Positions 24,493 through 37,853 of a DNA stretch of 64,000 nt are shown here, one piece after another. The notes under the pieces are model-generated. The model made no database searches. It was not told where the DNA came from and saw only the letters and a list, made by a program, of their open reading frames with translations. The translations under genes and the position numbers were made by a program. The stretch's first letter is position 1; the number at the start of each line of letters is the position of its first letter. Where the stretch lies: NCBI GenBank assembly GCA_032768795.1, contig CP136494.1:1612001-1676000 (forward strand), given 5' to 3'. This stretch comes from Tremella fuciformis (Eukaryota > Basidiomycota > Tremellomycetes > Tremellales > Tremellaceae).

Positions 24493-27400
24493 ATGCTCGT
24501 CGCCCATCTCTTGGGGCCTGCCACTACTCCGGGGCAGTTACACTGCGCGTACGATGCCCCTCAGGCGGGGCCGAGCTCCCTGCCGTATACGCCCACCGTT
24601 TCTTCCTCCCGGCAGTCTGGACGAAAGGGCAAAGTCGGCCGCTCTGTCATTCCGGCCGCCACAAGTGACCATGGGTCGGATCACACTGGGACCGTGGAGG
24701 AGCTCGTATGGTACGAGCAGACTGTCATTTGGAGCCGAGGCGCACAGATAGTGCGCCAATTTACCTACGAGCACGAAGGAGAGGATGTCGCCTGCGCCTT
24801 GTTCGCCCGCTTTTCGCCGCCTGATCCGCCGGACAACAGGGCTTCTCATCAGGCGCGAACGAGACGAGATGGCGCATCGGTCAATGGAGGACTGACAGGC
24901 GTCGACTACCTTCTGAGCAGCAAGGGCAAGCACGCCGAGACGTTTGGGCCGTTCCATCATTCTCAAACGGCGAAATGGGGTCAGCCTAAAGCCGCTTCCT
25001 CCTCTGCCACCTCGCCGAGCCCCAGCGAGTCTCAACGGGCGCTGGTGGTCTTCTTGCAGACGAGGGCTTGGATCTACTGGCCAAATGGCGAGAGTGTAGT
25101 AGTGCATCTGCCCTTTCCCGTCGATGGGGCCTGGGCAATACCAACGACGGCCAAGAGTAACGCTGGCGGGAGCGCGGCTGGGACTGGATCACTGGCAGGA
25201 GGCATCATTGTCCAGCGCGCACTGGATCGGAGGGAGCGGCAGCCGATTCGGTCAGTCCTAGGCGGCATACACGATGTCTCGACCTCATCGGCGCTGGACG
25301 AGCTCGACTCTTCCTTGGACGATGCACTTCCGCTTCCTCGCCTTTACACCCTCGGCCGCCCATTCGAGGAGCTAAGACCGGTTGTTTTGGGAAGTGTCCA
25401 GGATGGTCGACCCTACTCCCGACGCAGTGGACGTCTTCTGGGACACGGCGAAGCTGCGAGCAGTCACCTGGCCATAATACAAGTACTCGAAGAGTACGGC
25501 ATGATCGTGCTGCACAACAAAGCGCGAGCGGAGATCATCCTGTGTCGCTGGGTGTCCGCCCCAGCCGACGCGACCTCTCAACCTACCGATATGTCGTCGC
25601 CAGAGATCCCTCTGCGGCCCATCGACGGTCTGCCAGCGGCTTCGACTCCAGCTGCCGGCGTGCGCACCATGCATCCCGCCGAGCTTCTCGCCGAGGCACC
25701 CATGCCGCAGCCCGTCCCGCCGAGAAGGCCACCTCGACCGTCTTTGGCCCGAAATCCATCTTCCATGACAGCCTTTCCTTCTGGCGATAGGCGTGTATCT
25801 TCAGCGGCCGATCCCCTAGACCGCACACAGCGTCGCGCACCCCGGATGTCTCGAGGAACTGCCCCGCCTCCTCCCGCCCCACAGGCCGAAGCCGAGAACA
25901 GGTCAAAGCAGTCTGCGCAAGTCGATGAGCTCCATGCAGCACTGGATCCGCCCCCCTTCACCGGACCAGCGACGTCGTCAACATTTACCAATCCGCCAGC
26001 TTCAGCATTCGGTCAGCCGAGTGGCACCGGATCGAACGCTCCGCGGGCGTCTCGATGTAGAGCCTCCATCGGTCCTGCTGTGGTGGCGGCCAACGCATCC
26101 GATGACCGACGCTTGTCTGGCGCGTCTGCCTTGGCTGGTCGAGAGGTAGAGTCCGCTCGTATAGGCAAAGCACCTCTTGCAACGATTCACGGGGATCTCA
26201 GAGAGACGACGATGATGATGGGGCTCGAAAGGGACGATGATGTACAGCGGAGCGAATGGGTTCTGGACAGAATCTGGACCTGGAGACCACCCCAGTACGT
26301 TCCCGCCCTGTGAATCGCCATGAGTCTGACCCTATTAGCGGTGTCGCTCTCGAGACCATACAAGTCTTTCTGAGTGACAACATATCGTCGGATAGCTTCA
26401 CCCTGAATCTACACACCCTCGGACAGCTGCACGTCTTTGCAGTTCGCCTGCACCAAACCCACCGGCCTCACTGGACGGTCGCCTACACGACGTCCACATA
26501 CGCTGATGCGGCCTTGCCGGTCATGGCGACGCGTCCCGCAGTCTTCGACACTGTCATCCTCGATCATAACGGCAAGCTCGAGCTGCTCACTGGCGGTATG
26601 CGAAGCATACCCCTCAACGTCCCCGCCCAGCCGGTTGAGGGGCACGATGAGGTGACGCACAAGCTCGCGTCTAGCTTACATATGATGATTGATGATCCCG
26701 GGCCCGCTCGTTCGAACATCGACCATCGGATCGTGGGTCTGGCAGATGCCGCCGGGTCGAGCTTTTCCATCTTATTCGACAATGGCGCGGCACTCAGAGC
26801 CGATGTCGACTTTGCGATACCTGAAGGCTTGGCACGGAGATGCCTGGAGGCGACTTCCTACCTGATCTCGCAGGCGGCATTCTTCGTTCTGAAACGCGAG
26901 CTATCGGCTCAGTACAAGTTCTTGCCTGTCGCACAAAGAGAAGCTGGGGCCGCATGGCGAGTGTTCAGCAGAGTCTTGTCAGGCTTGCTTGGCCTGACAT
27001 GCACACGGCCAGCGACCGCCCTCGACAAGTTGACCCATTCCGCGCTTCGAGGCGCGGATCCGATCACGCGTCGATTGGCAAAGGCCGCAGCAATAAGGCC
27101 GGTCTTCGAGGAAGATGAAGTCGACCTCTTGTTCATGGAAACGATCGAACCCAAGGCACTTGAGGGCATCATTCTCGCACTGCACTTGGTCGCCCAAGAC
27201 TGTCGCCTGATGTCGTCTCGGCAATGCGAACTCCTCGATGTGGCAGATTTGCTGGTTAAATTGGCCAGCGCGGCGGGATTGCGCGCTTGGGCGGACTACT
27301 GGTTGCGCTTGATCCCTTCGGCAGTGTCGTCGCTCTTGTCAGAGGGTGAAAACCTTTTTCAGGTTGAGGGCTTCGCTGAGACTCCGATAGTCAGACCAGC

Positions 27401-30400
27401 CAACCCCTCGCTACTGGCAAAATATGAGACTCCTCCAGATGTCATCGAGTATCTTCAACACCGCTTGACCCGTCAACTAAGGCCCTTCCCCTCTCCCTCG
27501 CATAACATGCCACAAGTTGTGTCCGAACTCGGCTCGCCTGATCCATGCAAGCAGACTCGCCTTGTCTGTCAAGTATACGAGGCCATTGGTCCATCTACGA
27601 CCAGCGGCGATATCCTTGCCCGCGCGGCAAGTATGGTCAACACCATGATCAGGCTTGGCCTGACGCATGTTTGGATACATGACCTCCCAGGCGGTGTGGC
27701 GATGCCAATCTACGAGATGCTGCGGGTCTGCCAAGGTAGTCCCCAGACTACTTGGTCTCGCGAAATGTGTCAGTATGTTGGGAGAGAGGATCTCGCCGCA
27801 CAGCGGTCTGCACATCCGTCGCTCAAAACTCCCCCAAGCGAGGTGCGCAGACAGTTCTGTCGCAGATTACCAGCTGACATGCGAGGTCCCGGAGGGTGAC
27901 AGGCTCAACGTCGCGCAGATCAAAGAGGGGCGCGGAAGCCGCAGGCATCAAACTGCCACACCACACGTCCGCTTCAATGCGGATAGACGGTTGCAGGAGG
28001 TCGAGCGGATTATGCAGACGACCAAGGTGCGCACGCTGGCCATTGCCGATCCGAAAGGCGCCAGGTGAGTCATCTACTACCCCCGAGACTCGAGGCTGAT
28101 TGTGTAGCGAAGCAGACGTCCTCAACTATCATCAAAACGTGGTCAACACAATCGCCAATCGTACGCTGTCCATCACTGTGGGTCAAGGGATCTTCGAATA
28201 TGGCACGAAATCCACCAACATCACCAATGTCTGGGAAATCCCGCTCATCGAGCTTTCGGTCAAAGTTCTGCCAGGCAACAATCTCATACAAGCCCAGATC
28301 GTATCCGAGAATGCCGACTGGCCCTGCTTCCACAATGGTGTATCGGCGGCGCTGTCCATCTCGCCCGAGTGCAAGGGCATCGACTCTTCCTGGATCGTCT
28401 TCAACCGTCCGCCTTCTCTCAATCCTGAACATGGTGGATTCCTCCTAGGCCTCGGGCTGGTCGGACATCTGCGCAAGCTGCAGACGTATCACGCCTTCCC
28501 GTACATGGAGCCGAGGCACGACTTTACATCGGTCGGGCTACTTCTTGGCCTCTCGTGTTCTTTCGCCGGCAGTGAGGATCTGCTTCTCACGAAGATCTTG
28601 TCATTACACACCCACGCACTCCTACCTCTCGGCTCGATGGAGCTCAATGCGTCGCCCTTGATACAGTGCTCGGCATTGCTTGGACTCGGCTTGGTGTACG
28701 TGGGGAGCCGGAATCTGCGCATGGCGGAGGTCACACTCGCTGAAGTTGGGCGCAAAGACATGCCGGGCGTGGACAACTTTGTCGATCACGCCGAGGCTTA
28801 CTCGTTCTCGGCCGCAATGGCCTTTGGGCTGATCATGCTTGGTCGAGGTGGATCCGCTGCCAGCGAGGCTGACCGCCGCATGCTCGTCCAGCTCCGTCGC
28901 CGGATTCACGGCGACGCGCCTTCATTGGAAAGATCGCGGACCAGTGCCCACGCATCAGATATCGATGTAAAGCTCACCTCGGCAGCTTCCACTCTTGCCC
29001 TCGGTCTAATGTATCTCAAGACAAACAGGAGGGATGTCGCGGATATTCTCTCGATTCCTCAAACCGCCTTTGACCTCGAGTCGGTCCAACCAGAACTGCT
29101 GTTACTGCGTACGTTTGCGAGAGGCCTAATCATGTGGAACGAGATTGCGCCTTCGAAAGCTTGGATCGAGGCTCAGCTTCCTGGCTTTATCCAGGCGCAG
29201 CACAAGAACCACAAGCGCTCGGCGCAGATGGAACTTGCTACCGAGCTGGCCTATCTTCACATCATCTCGGGCGCCTGTCTTGCCATCGGACTGAAGTATG
29301 CGGGCACCGCGGCCGAACTTGCCCATACCAACCTCATGAGCTTTTTCTCGGTCCTCGCCAAGGCGGCAACTGGACCTTCGATGACATACGAAGGCCGCAT
29401 CAAGCGGCAAGCAGCTCGGCAGGGCCTGAACGTCGTTACAATCGCACTTGCGGTAGTCATGTCCGGTACGGGCGAGTTGAACGTTTTGCGACGGTTGCGT
29501 GTGGCGCACGGACAGGAAGGCGCTGGCGTGACGTATGGCACGCACATGGCCATGCACATGGCTTGCGGCATCCTCTTTCTGGGTCGCGGGCATTTCACCT
29601 TGGGCAGTTCGAATCTCGCCATCTCAGCCATGGCTATCGCCTTCTTCCCCCGATTCCAGACGTCGGCTGGGGACAACAAAGCGTATCCACAAGCGTTCCG
29701 TCACTTGTGGGCTTTGGCTGTCGAGCCAAGGTGCCTCATTGCCAAAGACGTGGATTCGGGCGAGACGGTCTATCTCCTGGTCAAGGTCAAGCTCAAAGAC
29801 GGAGACACGCTTCGTCAACAATCCCTCATCTCGCCTACACTCATTGCTCCATTTGAATCGCTCTTGTCGATCGAGGTCGACTCGCCGCGATACTGGCCGA
29901 TTACTTACGACTTGTCCTCTGGCTCAAAGGATCGAGAGACACTTGTGCGCACGCGGACCATCTACGTCAAACGCAAGACGGGCTTTCTCGACTATCAGAG
30001 CGATCCGAAGGGTAACAGGAGCATCTTCGTCCGGGCAGGATCCATGACCGGTATCGACATGCACTGGGACCTATTGTCCGCTGCTGCGCCGCCATCACCG
30101 TCCGCATCAGACGTGCTCGAGCTTATGCGGGCGCACTCGGCCGATACCGCGCTCGTCGGTCTGGCTCGACGCTTCGCAGACGCTCCGACCGTCGTCGCTG
30201 ATCCTGCTTCTGCCTTTGCCTCTGCCTCCACCGGCATTGCGGCATCTCCAGTGTCCGCATTGGGAAGAGGCCTGGACGAAGCGATCCGGACAGTGCTTGT
30301 GGAGTGTGTCGCCCTCGACAAGCAGATGCTCTTACCGCTCTACTTTGACCTCCTTACCTACCTGGGTGGTCGAGACGACTTGCGTGTTCAACGCCTCAAA

Positions 30401-30913
30401 CAGCTGGATATGCTGTTACACTTTGCCTCTGCCAGCGTATTCGAGAAGCACTTTGTCGGCATCGCGGGACCCTCGACGGAGCGCCGTGCGCCGTGGATCC
30501 GGATCGCCCTCATTGCCGATCTTCACAGAATGCTATTGAGGCAGGCCGAGGCATCCCGGAAAACGCTGGATCGGTATTTGCTGGAAGGCCAGTGGCCTTC
30601 GAGTACAGCTCTCGCTTCATCGACCGCACAATCGCATGAAGAGCAGGGGCTGGCGGTATACCTCTCGAACCGGCGAGTCCCGCCTGTCGAGCTCCTGGGC
30701 TTGCTCAAACAGCGAGTAGCCGCCGGGTCTGCGCAAGGAGTAGACCCAGGGGTGTTGCAAGTCAGAGCGCAAGAGGCCGCCGAGACCTTTGCGAGCGTTG
30801 TCAGTGCGTCCTGGGAGCAGACAGGACCTGGGGGAAACGGCGGATGGACGAGAGAAGCGGGATGGAAGGCGGAGAGTGTGGCAGAGGCGGTGCGACTTTG
30901 GGCGCAGCGGTAG
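24493..30913 (+). CDS. APC1: Anaphase-promoting complex subunit 1
   Basis: APC1 is the largest scaffold of the APC/C, the ubiquitin ligase that triggers anaphase and mitotic exit. The N-terminal beta-propeller region is recognised from ELVWYEQTVIWSRGAQIVRQ and the following block. A long Ser/Pro-rich loop (about 25560-26170) is typical and in other fungi is a phosphorylated segment. The middle has ETIQVFLSDNISSDSFTLNL. The C-terminal half is the proteasome/cyclosome repeat region: FHNGVSAALSISPECKGIDS, HGGFLLGLGLVGHLRKLQTY, FTSVGLLLGLSCSFAGSEDL, CSALLGLGLVYVGSRNLRM and MHMACGILFLGRGHFTLGSS. Introns lie near 26297-26339, 27840-27883 and 28065-28108. Total length of about 2,000 residues fits. 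The 5' end is unresolved. The stop is 99 bp from the convergent light-chain gene. Confidence 0.9.
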
Positions 30914-31012
30914 CTTGGGGCGCACTTCAGATCTGAGTGTCATGAAGGTCATGCAGCAGTCATACAACAGTCTATCCGTATTTACATACAATGCGTTGCC
31001 GGATATAATCGA

Positions 31013-31743
31013 TCAAGTGGCCAGCTTGTCCTCCCGTTCCTCCTCGCCATCGTTGACCCTCAAGACCTTGGCAAACTCGACATAGTCAAACTTGCCTCCT
31101 CGGGAGAACGGCCCAGAAAACAGGCGGTCGATCTGGTGTCTCGGTCAGCTCTGGCGCGTCGCAGCCTTCTCCCGAGAGCGAGATCTCACCTCCCAGTCTT
31201 CCATGCGCTCGCCCATCTCGCCCAAGTACCGACGCATCTCCTTGACCTCCACCACGCCCCTGTCGCCCTCGTCAAAGCTCGCGAACGCCTCGAGGAGCTC
31301 GGGCTCCGGGTCGAGCGCGAGCAGCCGCTCGCCCATCATCGACAGGAATTGCGTAAAGTTGATGCCGTCTTTCGCGCCCCCTGCTCCTGCGCCGCCGCCG
31401 CCGGCGCCGGCACTCGATCCCGGGCGGGAAGAAAGGAGCGCATTGAGCAGGGCGGGTGTGGGCGTCTGGCCTGTCGTGTCAGCCCACCGGCCGTTCGTTC
31501 CGGTCGATAGTGCCAAGACCCCAACTCACCCAGGTTCGCAAGCATCACCTTGAGATCAGACTCTGTGACGCGCCCGTCGCCGTCCTGGTCGATCATGTTG
31601 AACGCCTCCTTGAACTGTTTCACCTGGACGGGGGTGAACATGGTGTACGCGCCCCCGGATGGTTCGCGCGGATGGGCCTGCTTTCGCGCGCTTGCGGACG
31701 AGGGCAGGCCCTGGCCGAGGCCGGCGCCGAGTGTCTTGCTCGC
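31013..31743 (-). CDS. Myosin regulatory light chain
   Basis: This is an EF-hand protein of the calmodulin superfamily that binds the IQ motif of myosin II and regulates the cytokinetic ring. The core reads GGAYTMFTPVQVKQFKEAFN, then MIDQDGDGRVTESDLKVMLA (EF1, complete loop). An insert rich in Ala/Gly precedes NFTQFLSMMGERLLALDPEP, and FDEGDRGVVEVKEMRRYLGE is a degenerate EF3. The last exon ends FDYVEFAKVLRVNDGEEERE and DKLAT. One intact loop out of three or four is typical of regulatory light chains and not of calmodulin. An N-terminal extension of about 35 residues (SKTLGAGLGQG...) begins after an acceptor at 31744. The first exon, with the ATG further right, is not resolved; a candidate is MASPLPP near 31785. 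Confidence 0.8.
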
Positions 31744-32100
31744 CTGCGATTAGGATGGCATCTGGTCTGGAGGCAGTGGACTCGCCATGTTGGAAGCAGA
31801 TGATGGTGACGAGTTCGAAGTCAACGCTTGCCACCCAAAGTCATACGCGTCCGAGCACTAGCACGCCTATGTCGAATGTGGGCGTGCCTATCATCAACCC
31901 CTCCGTGCGCTGGCACAAAAACAACTCTGCATGCTTTGACGGAAACTTATAAACGACGCCCAGCCCAGACATGCCGGAGCCCTCCTTGATACCTCAGCTA
32001 TATCAGATGAAACCACTACATCCTCTTCGATGCCTCGCACACACAACGTTCCCGAGTTCCTCCTTGTTCCGCGATTCGGCCTGCTTAAGACCGGTTGTCC

Positions 32101-34165
32101 TTATGCGTAAGAGCGGTTGGCGCCAGGAGCCATCTCGTGATGCTGCGCATCGAGCTTGTCCTCCGCGCCGGCAGAGTGATTGTCTGCGCCCATGTCCTTG
32201 TTGTGCTGCTCCTCGGCCTGGATATCGGCAATGGCACCGGCACGGGCGTTCTTGATGCCATGGTCGAAGACATAGGTGATCTCCTCAAGGGAGAGCCCCT
32301 TGGTCTCTGTCGAAGGGTCAACATGCTGATCTCGGGTACATCAAATAGTCACTCACCAGGGTAGAAGAAGTACTCGATGACGGCGAGCATGCCGACGTAG
32401 AAACCGTAGTATTTCCAGGTGAGCTTGGCGAGCGCGATAGGGTTGACGAATTGGTTGAACGCGTTACCGACCTGGTTGAACACGGTGAAGATGGCGAGAC
32501 CTTTGGTACGGAGCGAGTAGGGCATGATCTCGGTCGTGTAGTGGTAAGGCAGGGGCGTCCAGGCAATGTCGTACGAGCCATAGAAGCTGCACATCAGTTG
32601 CGATTACCTTGCGCGTCACGAATCGCACTCACAAGAAGAGGAAGGGAATGACGGCGATACCCATCGACTGTGACTTGGTCTTGGCGAATCCTGAACATCA
32701 GCGCGTGCCCTTCCGTAGAAGCAGTTGTCATTACTCACCGGCAGACAAGCCCATGACGATGGCGTACGAGACCATCATGCCGATTGTCGAGGTGAAGAAC
32801 ATGGGTCGTCGACCCCATCGCTCAGTGCCGATAGCGCCAGTCATGGCGAGAATCAAGTTCCACATGGCGAGACCGGCGTTGATGCAGGTGATGTTCAGAG
32901 CAGAGTAGACACCGACAGACTTGAGGATAGGCGACAGGTAGCTAAAGTCAGTGAAGTCGGACGAGAGCAGGTGAAAATGACTCACTAAGAGACGAGACCG
33001 TTCCCGACCCAGTTGGTGCCGAGACCAAGCGTGACGGCAGCAATGAGACGGCGAATGTTACCGTTGGTCCTGAAGAAGTCGAGGTACGAGGACTTGGCGC
33101 CCATCTCCTCCTGGTCGAGAGCGGTGCGGATCTCACGAAGCTCAAAGTGGACGAGCGGGTCATTGAGATCGCCGTTCGCGTGCAGTCTGGCGAGAATCTG
33201 CTGCGCCTTCTCGACTTCACCCTTCTTGATGTAGTACTGGCGATCAGAATGGCACAGGACGTGTGTCAGTGGGATCACTCACACGAGGGGACTCGGGCGA
33301 CATGATGGTAATGGTGCACACGATGATTGGCCCGACGATCTGGAAGATCGAGGGGAATCGCCAGCCCCAATTGCCGGAGATGTACAGGCCAGCCACGCAG
33401 AGCCAGGAGCTGGTGATGGAGCCGGTGTAGCTGTTCATCAGCCTGGTGTACGGATCTAATGTGAGGGAACTCACTAGAAGCAATAGTAGAAGGCACCCAA
33501 GGTCGGACGAAGACGCGGGTGGGCGAGCTCCTGGTTCAGAGCAGGGGCGGCGACCTTGACGATTGCGCCACCGGTACCCATGATCACACGTCCGCCGATG
33601 TACTCGCCAGTGTTGCGGGCGAATGTGTTGAGCAGAGAGCCGGCCTGTTGCCAGTTAGCATATCAAAGGCATTCGCATGGCGTGCAGGAACTTACCACAA
33701 GGATCACCGCGCCGACGAGGATGGTGGGCCTTCGTCCCCAGTGGTTGGCCATCCAGCCGCCAACAAAGCAGAACACAAAGGACGGGAAGAAGAGTGAGGC
33801 GGTGATGATACCCAGGTGAGTGCCCGCGGGCTAAACGTCAGATTGGGCCTTCCTTGTCATCTGAGGAGCGCCTTACGTGGTTGAAGTACGATGCCCAAGA
33901 CGGGATGGCCTGCAGACCGGTGAGGAGGGACTGGTCATCTAGGCAGGTCAGCAGGGTACGTGAATCGAAGGGTGGCTGTAGGCTCACATCCAAGGTAGAA
34001 CGGCGCCAGACACGCTCCCATGCTATTTTCACCGTCAGCGTCTGCCTCATCGCGACAGCGTTCAAGAGTTACTGACCAAAAAAAGACGTTCAACCTGAGA
34101 CCAGGATCCTTGTACCAGGTTGGATGCGTGTTGTTCTGGATACCTTCGAAACTGAAGTGCCCCAT
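32101..34165 (-). CDS. MFS sugar transporter (sugar porter family)
   Basis: This is a twelve-helix proton-linked or facilitative sugar transporter of the plasma membrane. The start MGHFSFEGIQNNTHPTWYKD at 34165 is a hydrophilic N-terminus. The joined exons show YLGYDQSLLTGLQAIPSWAS, GGWMANHWGRRPTILVGAVI (the G-x3-D/N-R-x-G-R-R type loop), RVIMGTGGAIVKVAAP, the PESPR motif at the end of helix 6, TERWGRRPMFFTSTIGMM and WTPLPYHYTTEIMPYSLRTK. The hydrophilic C-terminus ends APGANRSYA. At least seven short introns are needed. Sequence style is closest to the fungal lactose/cellobiose permease (LAC12-like) branch, but substrate cannot be read from sequence. A 1.6-kb upstream gap suggests regulated expression. 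Confidence 0.85.
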
Positions 34166-35753
34166 GTTGCCCGTGCTTGGCTCTCAGGCTTGGTACCGAG
34201 TGTCTGGGCAGACTGGAAAGAGAGAAAGAGGCAAGACGGGCCTTCTTTCGCCGCTGCGCGCCGGGTCTTATAGACCGCTCGATTTCCAGGGTGCTGTGGA
34301 GGGGTGGATGGGCGGCTGTCTCGGCTTGGCAATTGCTCTGCAGTACAACAGTCCCGCGAGGGAAGCACGGTGCCGGTTGGGCCGGTGTGCGTCCGAGGTA
34401 TGGCAAACGATCAGCAGCTCGTCAGCGGGGGAGAGGTGTGGAGGACCACAAGCAAATCGCGGCAACAAGCGGTCAGCTGTTGGCACCCACCCTCCTTGGA
34501 TGGCCTTCCGGCGAAGGCATCCTTCGGCAATCCCTTGCGGTCTTGCGCTTCGAAGGCCCGGATGATGCTAGGAAGGAGATGTCGGACTAGCCGTGTGCAC
34601 GCCGCGCGTTGTACGAGATGTGAGTACGTTAGTGCCTTCTCGCTGGATTCTTGCCGCCGCGGGCCCCGGGTAGCCTTGTCGGTGCCCCCGTTGAAGTTGT
34701 GTGGAGTAAACCTTGATGCCCTGAGTGGCCCGGCTGAACTGTTCCCAATGCTCTTTAACGGGAAGACAGCGGAGCTGCCGAGTTGTCATCGCCGAACGAT
34801 TGACCGGTCCATAAACCACCGGAACATCACAGCACCGGTCCTTGATGCGCCGGACATGCATTGGGCGTTGTGTGGCGCTCGAATGTGGCAAGATGGGCTA
34901 TTCTCTTACGCATCGCGGGACGTACTCTCCACATCTCGCGGCACTTCCGCCATCCGAACCGCAGCCGTACCCGCTTATAGAAGCGGCAGGAGCGTCCAGA
35001 GCACACAGGACAAGATCCGGCCATCGCCAGAGATGGGCATCCACGGCCATAGAACATGCAAAGCGCCTCATCCCGTCTGATCTGAGAAGCCAAGTCATGT
35101 GTCGCCCGGTCAGTACCAATGTGGGGGACCAGTTGGGAAGCCCGGGTGCTGTGGTTTTTGTCCATCCTCACGAGACGGCTCAGAGACGACGACAACGACG
35201 TCCCATGGTCATCATATATGGCTGGACACCGAGGCGTCAGCCGCCACGCTCCATTGTCGCCCATCGTCATTGCTCAATCAGCAGCAATTGCGGCGATCCC
35301 CCTTACTCCTTTGACAATGGCCGGGGGGACTTCGCGACGCGCTTAGCCCTGGCGACGTCCTTTGATAGTGCGGCGTAATGGCTAGTCTGGGCGTCAGAGA
35401 TGACGGGGTGGGCCCGGATGAGACGCCTTTGGCGGGCTTTCCTTTGTCAGGCGGGCATGGGCTGACTGTGCCGCCGTATGAGATGCTGGGAAGGCGCGAA
35501 AGGCCCGCCGTCTCAGCCTGTTCTATGCACTGACCAAAGGCGTGCTCTGCTGAGCAGGGTCCTCGTCGCTTGCTTTCTTCCAGCTCGTTCTTCTGCAGCG
35601 GTGCAACCTACACTCTTTTGACACGACCTGCGCTACCTTGGAGGCGGATACTGTACACCATCATTCATCGACCCTCTCCAGTCACATCAATCGGCCCAGA
35701 AACAAAAGGAAGATCTGTACCTCCTGGACCGCGAACACTCACTCTCGCCGACC
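34166..35753. promoter_or_regulatory. Long divergent upstream region, sugar transporter / fasciclin
   Basis: These 1,588 bases separate two divergent genes whose products act at the cell surface. Open frames of up to about 250 codons exist (for example 34304-35080, plus), but they overlap other frames and show no domain. CGGGG-like words, which C2H2 repressors of the Mig1/CreA type use, are present here but are common in GC-rich DNA. I see no clear RNA gene. Confidence 0.35.
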
Positions 35754-37140
35754 ATGCGCCCACCGACCCTCCCTCTTCTCCTATCCCTCGTGCCCGCCCT
35801 GCTTCTCCCCGTGCACGCTCAAGAAGCCCTGGATTGTGATGATCAGACCCTCTCGTCCTACCTCACATCGCTCCTCGACCTCCTGTACGACCAAGGCCTC
35901 TCGACATTCGAAAACCTCGTCGTCTCGCTCTCGAGCACCGACTCGGGTTACGCCCTGCTGGAACAATGGGCGTACGCAGATTCCATCACGCTGCTCGTCC
36001 CGACCAACGACGCATTCACCGCTGCCAACTATTCGTCAGACCTGTCCGGGTACCCGGAATGGGCATTGACCGACCTCGGCGCGCTTCATACGCTGCAGGG
36101 GAGTTGGGGATATTCAAATTTGCCCAATGCCCCCTTGCACGGAGTAGCGAGCAGCTTGCTCAACCTCACTTCTGCCGTCAATGGCACGGGCACCGCCGCG
36201 ACACAAGCGGTGGTCATGAGCCAAGGAGACGATGATGCCGTCATCGTCGAAGGTCTCGACTCGAACGGCACGACCTGGAACAGTGCGGTGGACGGCAATG
36301 GCTATGGCTTGAGTAATCTGATTGTGCTTCCCGTCAGCGCCGTGAGTAGAGGAGTCGATCCCACTCGTCATTTACTGATCCTAAGGTCATACCTCCATCA
36401 CCCAGCCTGTCGGATGCGCTTACCCAGCTGAACCTCACCAAGTTTGCTGCTGCTCTCGCGTCTTCCTCCGTTGGCGGACCCCAAAATCTCGAAGCCCTGA
36501 CGGCGAGTGGCTTCACCATCTTTGCGCCACTCGACTCGGCATTCGACGGCATCTCGCCGAGCGATGCGGATCTTCAGACTCTGGTGAGCAGCAGCAAGAT
36601 CGTCTGCGCCTCTTTAATCTGATCATACAGTACACGACCAACTACTCCCTGTACTCGCCGTTCTGGTACGACTCGGGCACGTTCTCCTCATTGGCCGTCG
36701 AGTCGGGCGCCAGCCTCGAATTGACCTACAACTGGACCGGAAGCTTTGTTGAATTCGCCTCAGCCCCTGGCGGTGGAGCCGCACCAGTCGGAGGAGCGAC
36801 CATCGTGCGGTCAGATGTGACCTTGCAGAACGGCGTCTTGCATGTGAGCTGAACGCCTCCCTCGAAGCGGCGCGAGGCGTAGGTTAGTGCTGAGCGGCAG
36901 ATCATCGACAAACTGCTCATCGTGCCGTCGACGCCATCTGCGTCGTCCACCATTTCGTCGTCCACGTCGTCCGCTACCAAGCTGGCGACAACCTCTGGAT
37001 CGGGAACATCAGCACCATCGTCGTCGACCACTGCAGGCACATCCGAAGATCAGAGCGGCGGGGCTGGTCCCTCCCGCTACCAAAGTGGCCTCCTCATGAC
37101 GTTGCTGGCACCTCTCCTTTTGTCGTCTTGCTTCTTGTGA
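35754..37140 (+). CDS. Fasciclin (FAS1) domain protein, GPI-anchored
   Basis: The N-terminus MRPPTLPLLLSLVPALLLPV with HAQ is a signal peptide. A first FAS1-like domain contains LSTFENLVVSLSSTDSGYAL, ITLLVPTNDAFTAANYSS and LGALHTLQGSW. A second contains LTQLNLTKFAAALASSS, LTASGFTIFAPLDSAFDGIS, then GATIVRSDVTLQNGVLHIID with KLLIVPST, the H2 box region. A Ser/Thr-rich stalk follows, and a hydrophobic tail MTLLAPLLLSSCFL closes the protein, as in GPI-anchored cell-wall proteins. Several N-glycosylation sites are present (NYSS, NLTS, NGTG, NYSL, NWTG). Introns lie near 36342-36386, 36581-36630 and 36843-36900. FAS1 proteins mediate adhesion; the role in this fungus is not known. Confidence 0.83.
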
Positions 37141-37273
37141 TTCGGAGTGGTCACATTGTCCCCATGCCTTCTGCCGATATATTTCCTGTTTTCCGGACAC
37201 TGCATACCCTGCAAACTGTTATACCCAGATAGTCGGATTTGAGATCGAGATGCATCAAGCGAGGTCATGCTTG

Positions 37274-37853
37274 TCAGACACTTGCCGCTGAGGGCTTTGG
37301 CGGAACTGTTTGACGATCGTCTCGTATCCGCTCCAGTTCCGCGAACACCCTCGCCCGTAGCTGTCTCCCAAAGGGCGTGAAATGCTTGGCGGGCCGAGAG
37401 AGCTCAAGGTCAGCTTCAGCAACGACTCGAAGGCAGAAAACGGACCAATAGCCCCTCTAGTCCTCCTGCCTTCTCCACGTCCTTCAATCTCCGGGTCTGC
37501 ATTTTGACCCCGCGCATCATCGGCATTCTCGTATGCCCTCCTTGGCTCGAAGTACTAGACAAAGGCTGCAGACTTGTCCGAGCAGAATCGTCGATCGATG
37601 TTTTTGATCCTGATGACGCTCTCGATGTCGAAGCTGACGAAGACGAGGCTGATGGCTGCTGGTAGCCGAGCGATGATGCGAGGAGGTTTACTGGCCAGTC
37701 GGTGCGTGTCATGTTCGCCTTCCATGTCCGCCGGGTCTTGTGCAGAGATTTCGGCACATTGTTACCGGCCGATCGTGAGGGAATCGGCAGAATGGCAGGA
37801 TTGGTTGTCCTCATGAGGGCGCGGGTGACGCTGGGTCCGGCGTGTGCTGACAT
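37274..37853 (-). CDS. Mitochondrial ribosomal protein bL28m
   Basis: This large-subunit mitoribosome protein starts MSAHAGPSVTRALMRTTNPA at 37853, a basic amphipathic leader that fits mitochondrial import. The bL28 signature is SAGNNVPKSLHKTRRTWKAN followed by MTRTDWPVNLLA. A Ser-rich insert precedes MRGVKMQTRRLKDVEKAGGL. An intron from about 37403 to 37444 joins GLL to LSRPAKHFTPFGRQLRARVF and AELERIRDDRQTVPPKPSAA, stop at 37274. It is related to yeast Mrpl24. The gene ends 133 bp from the convergent fasciclin gene and starts 305 bp from SWI3. Confidence 0.82.
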
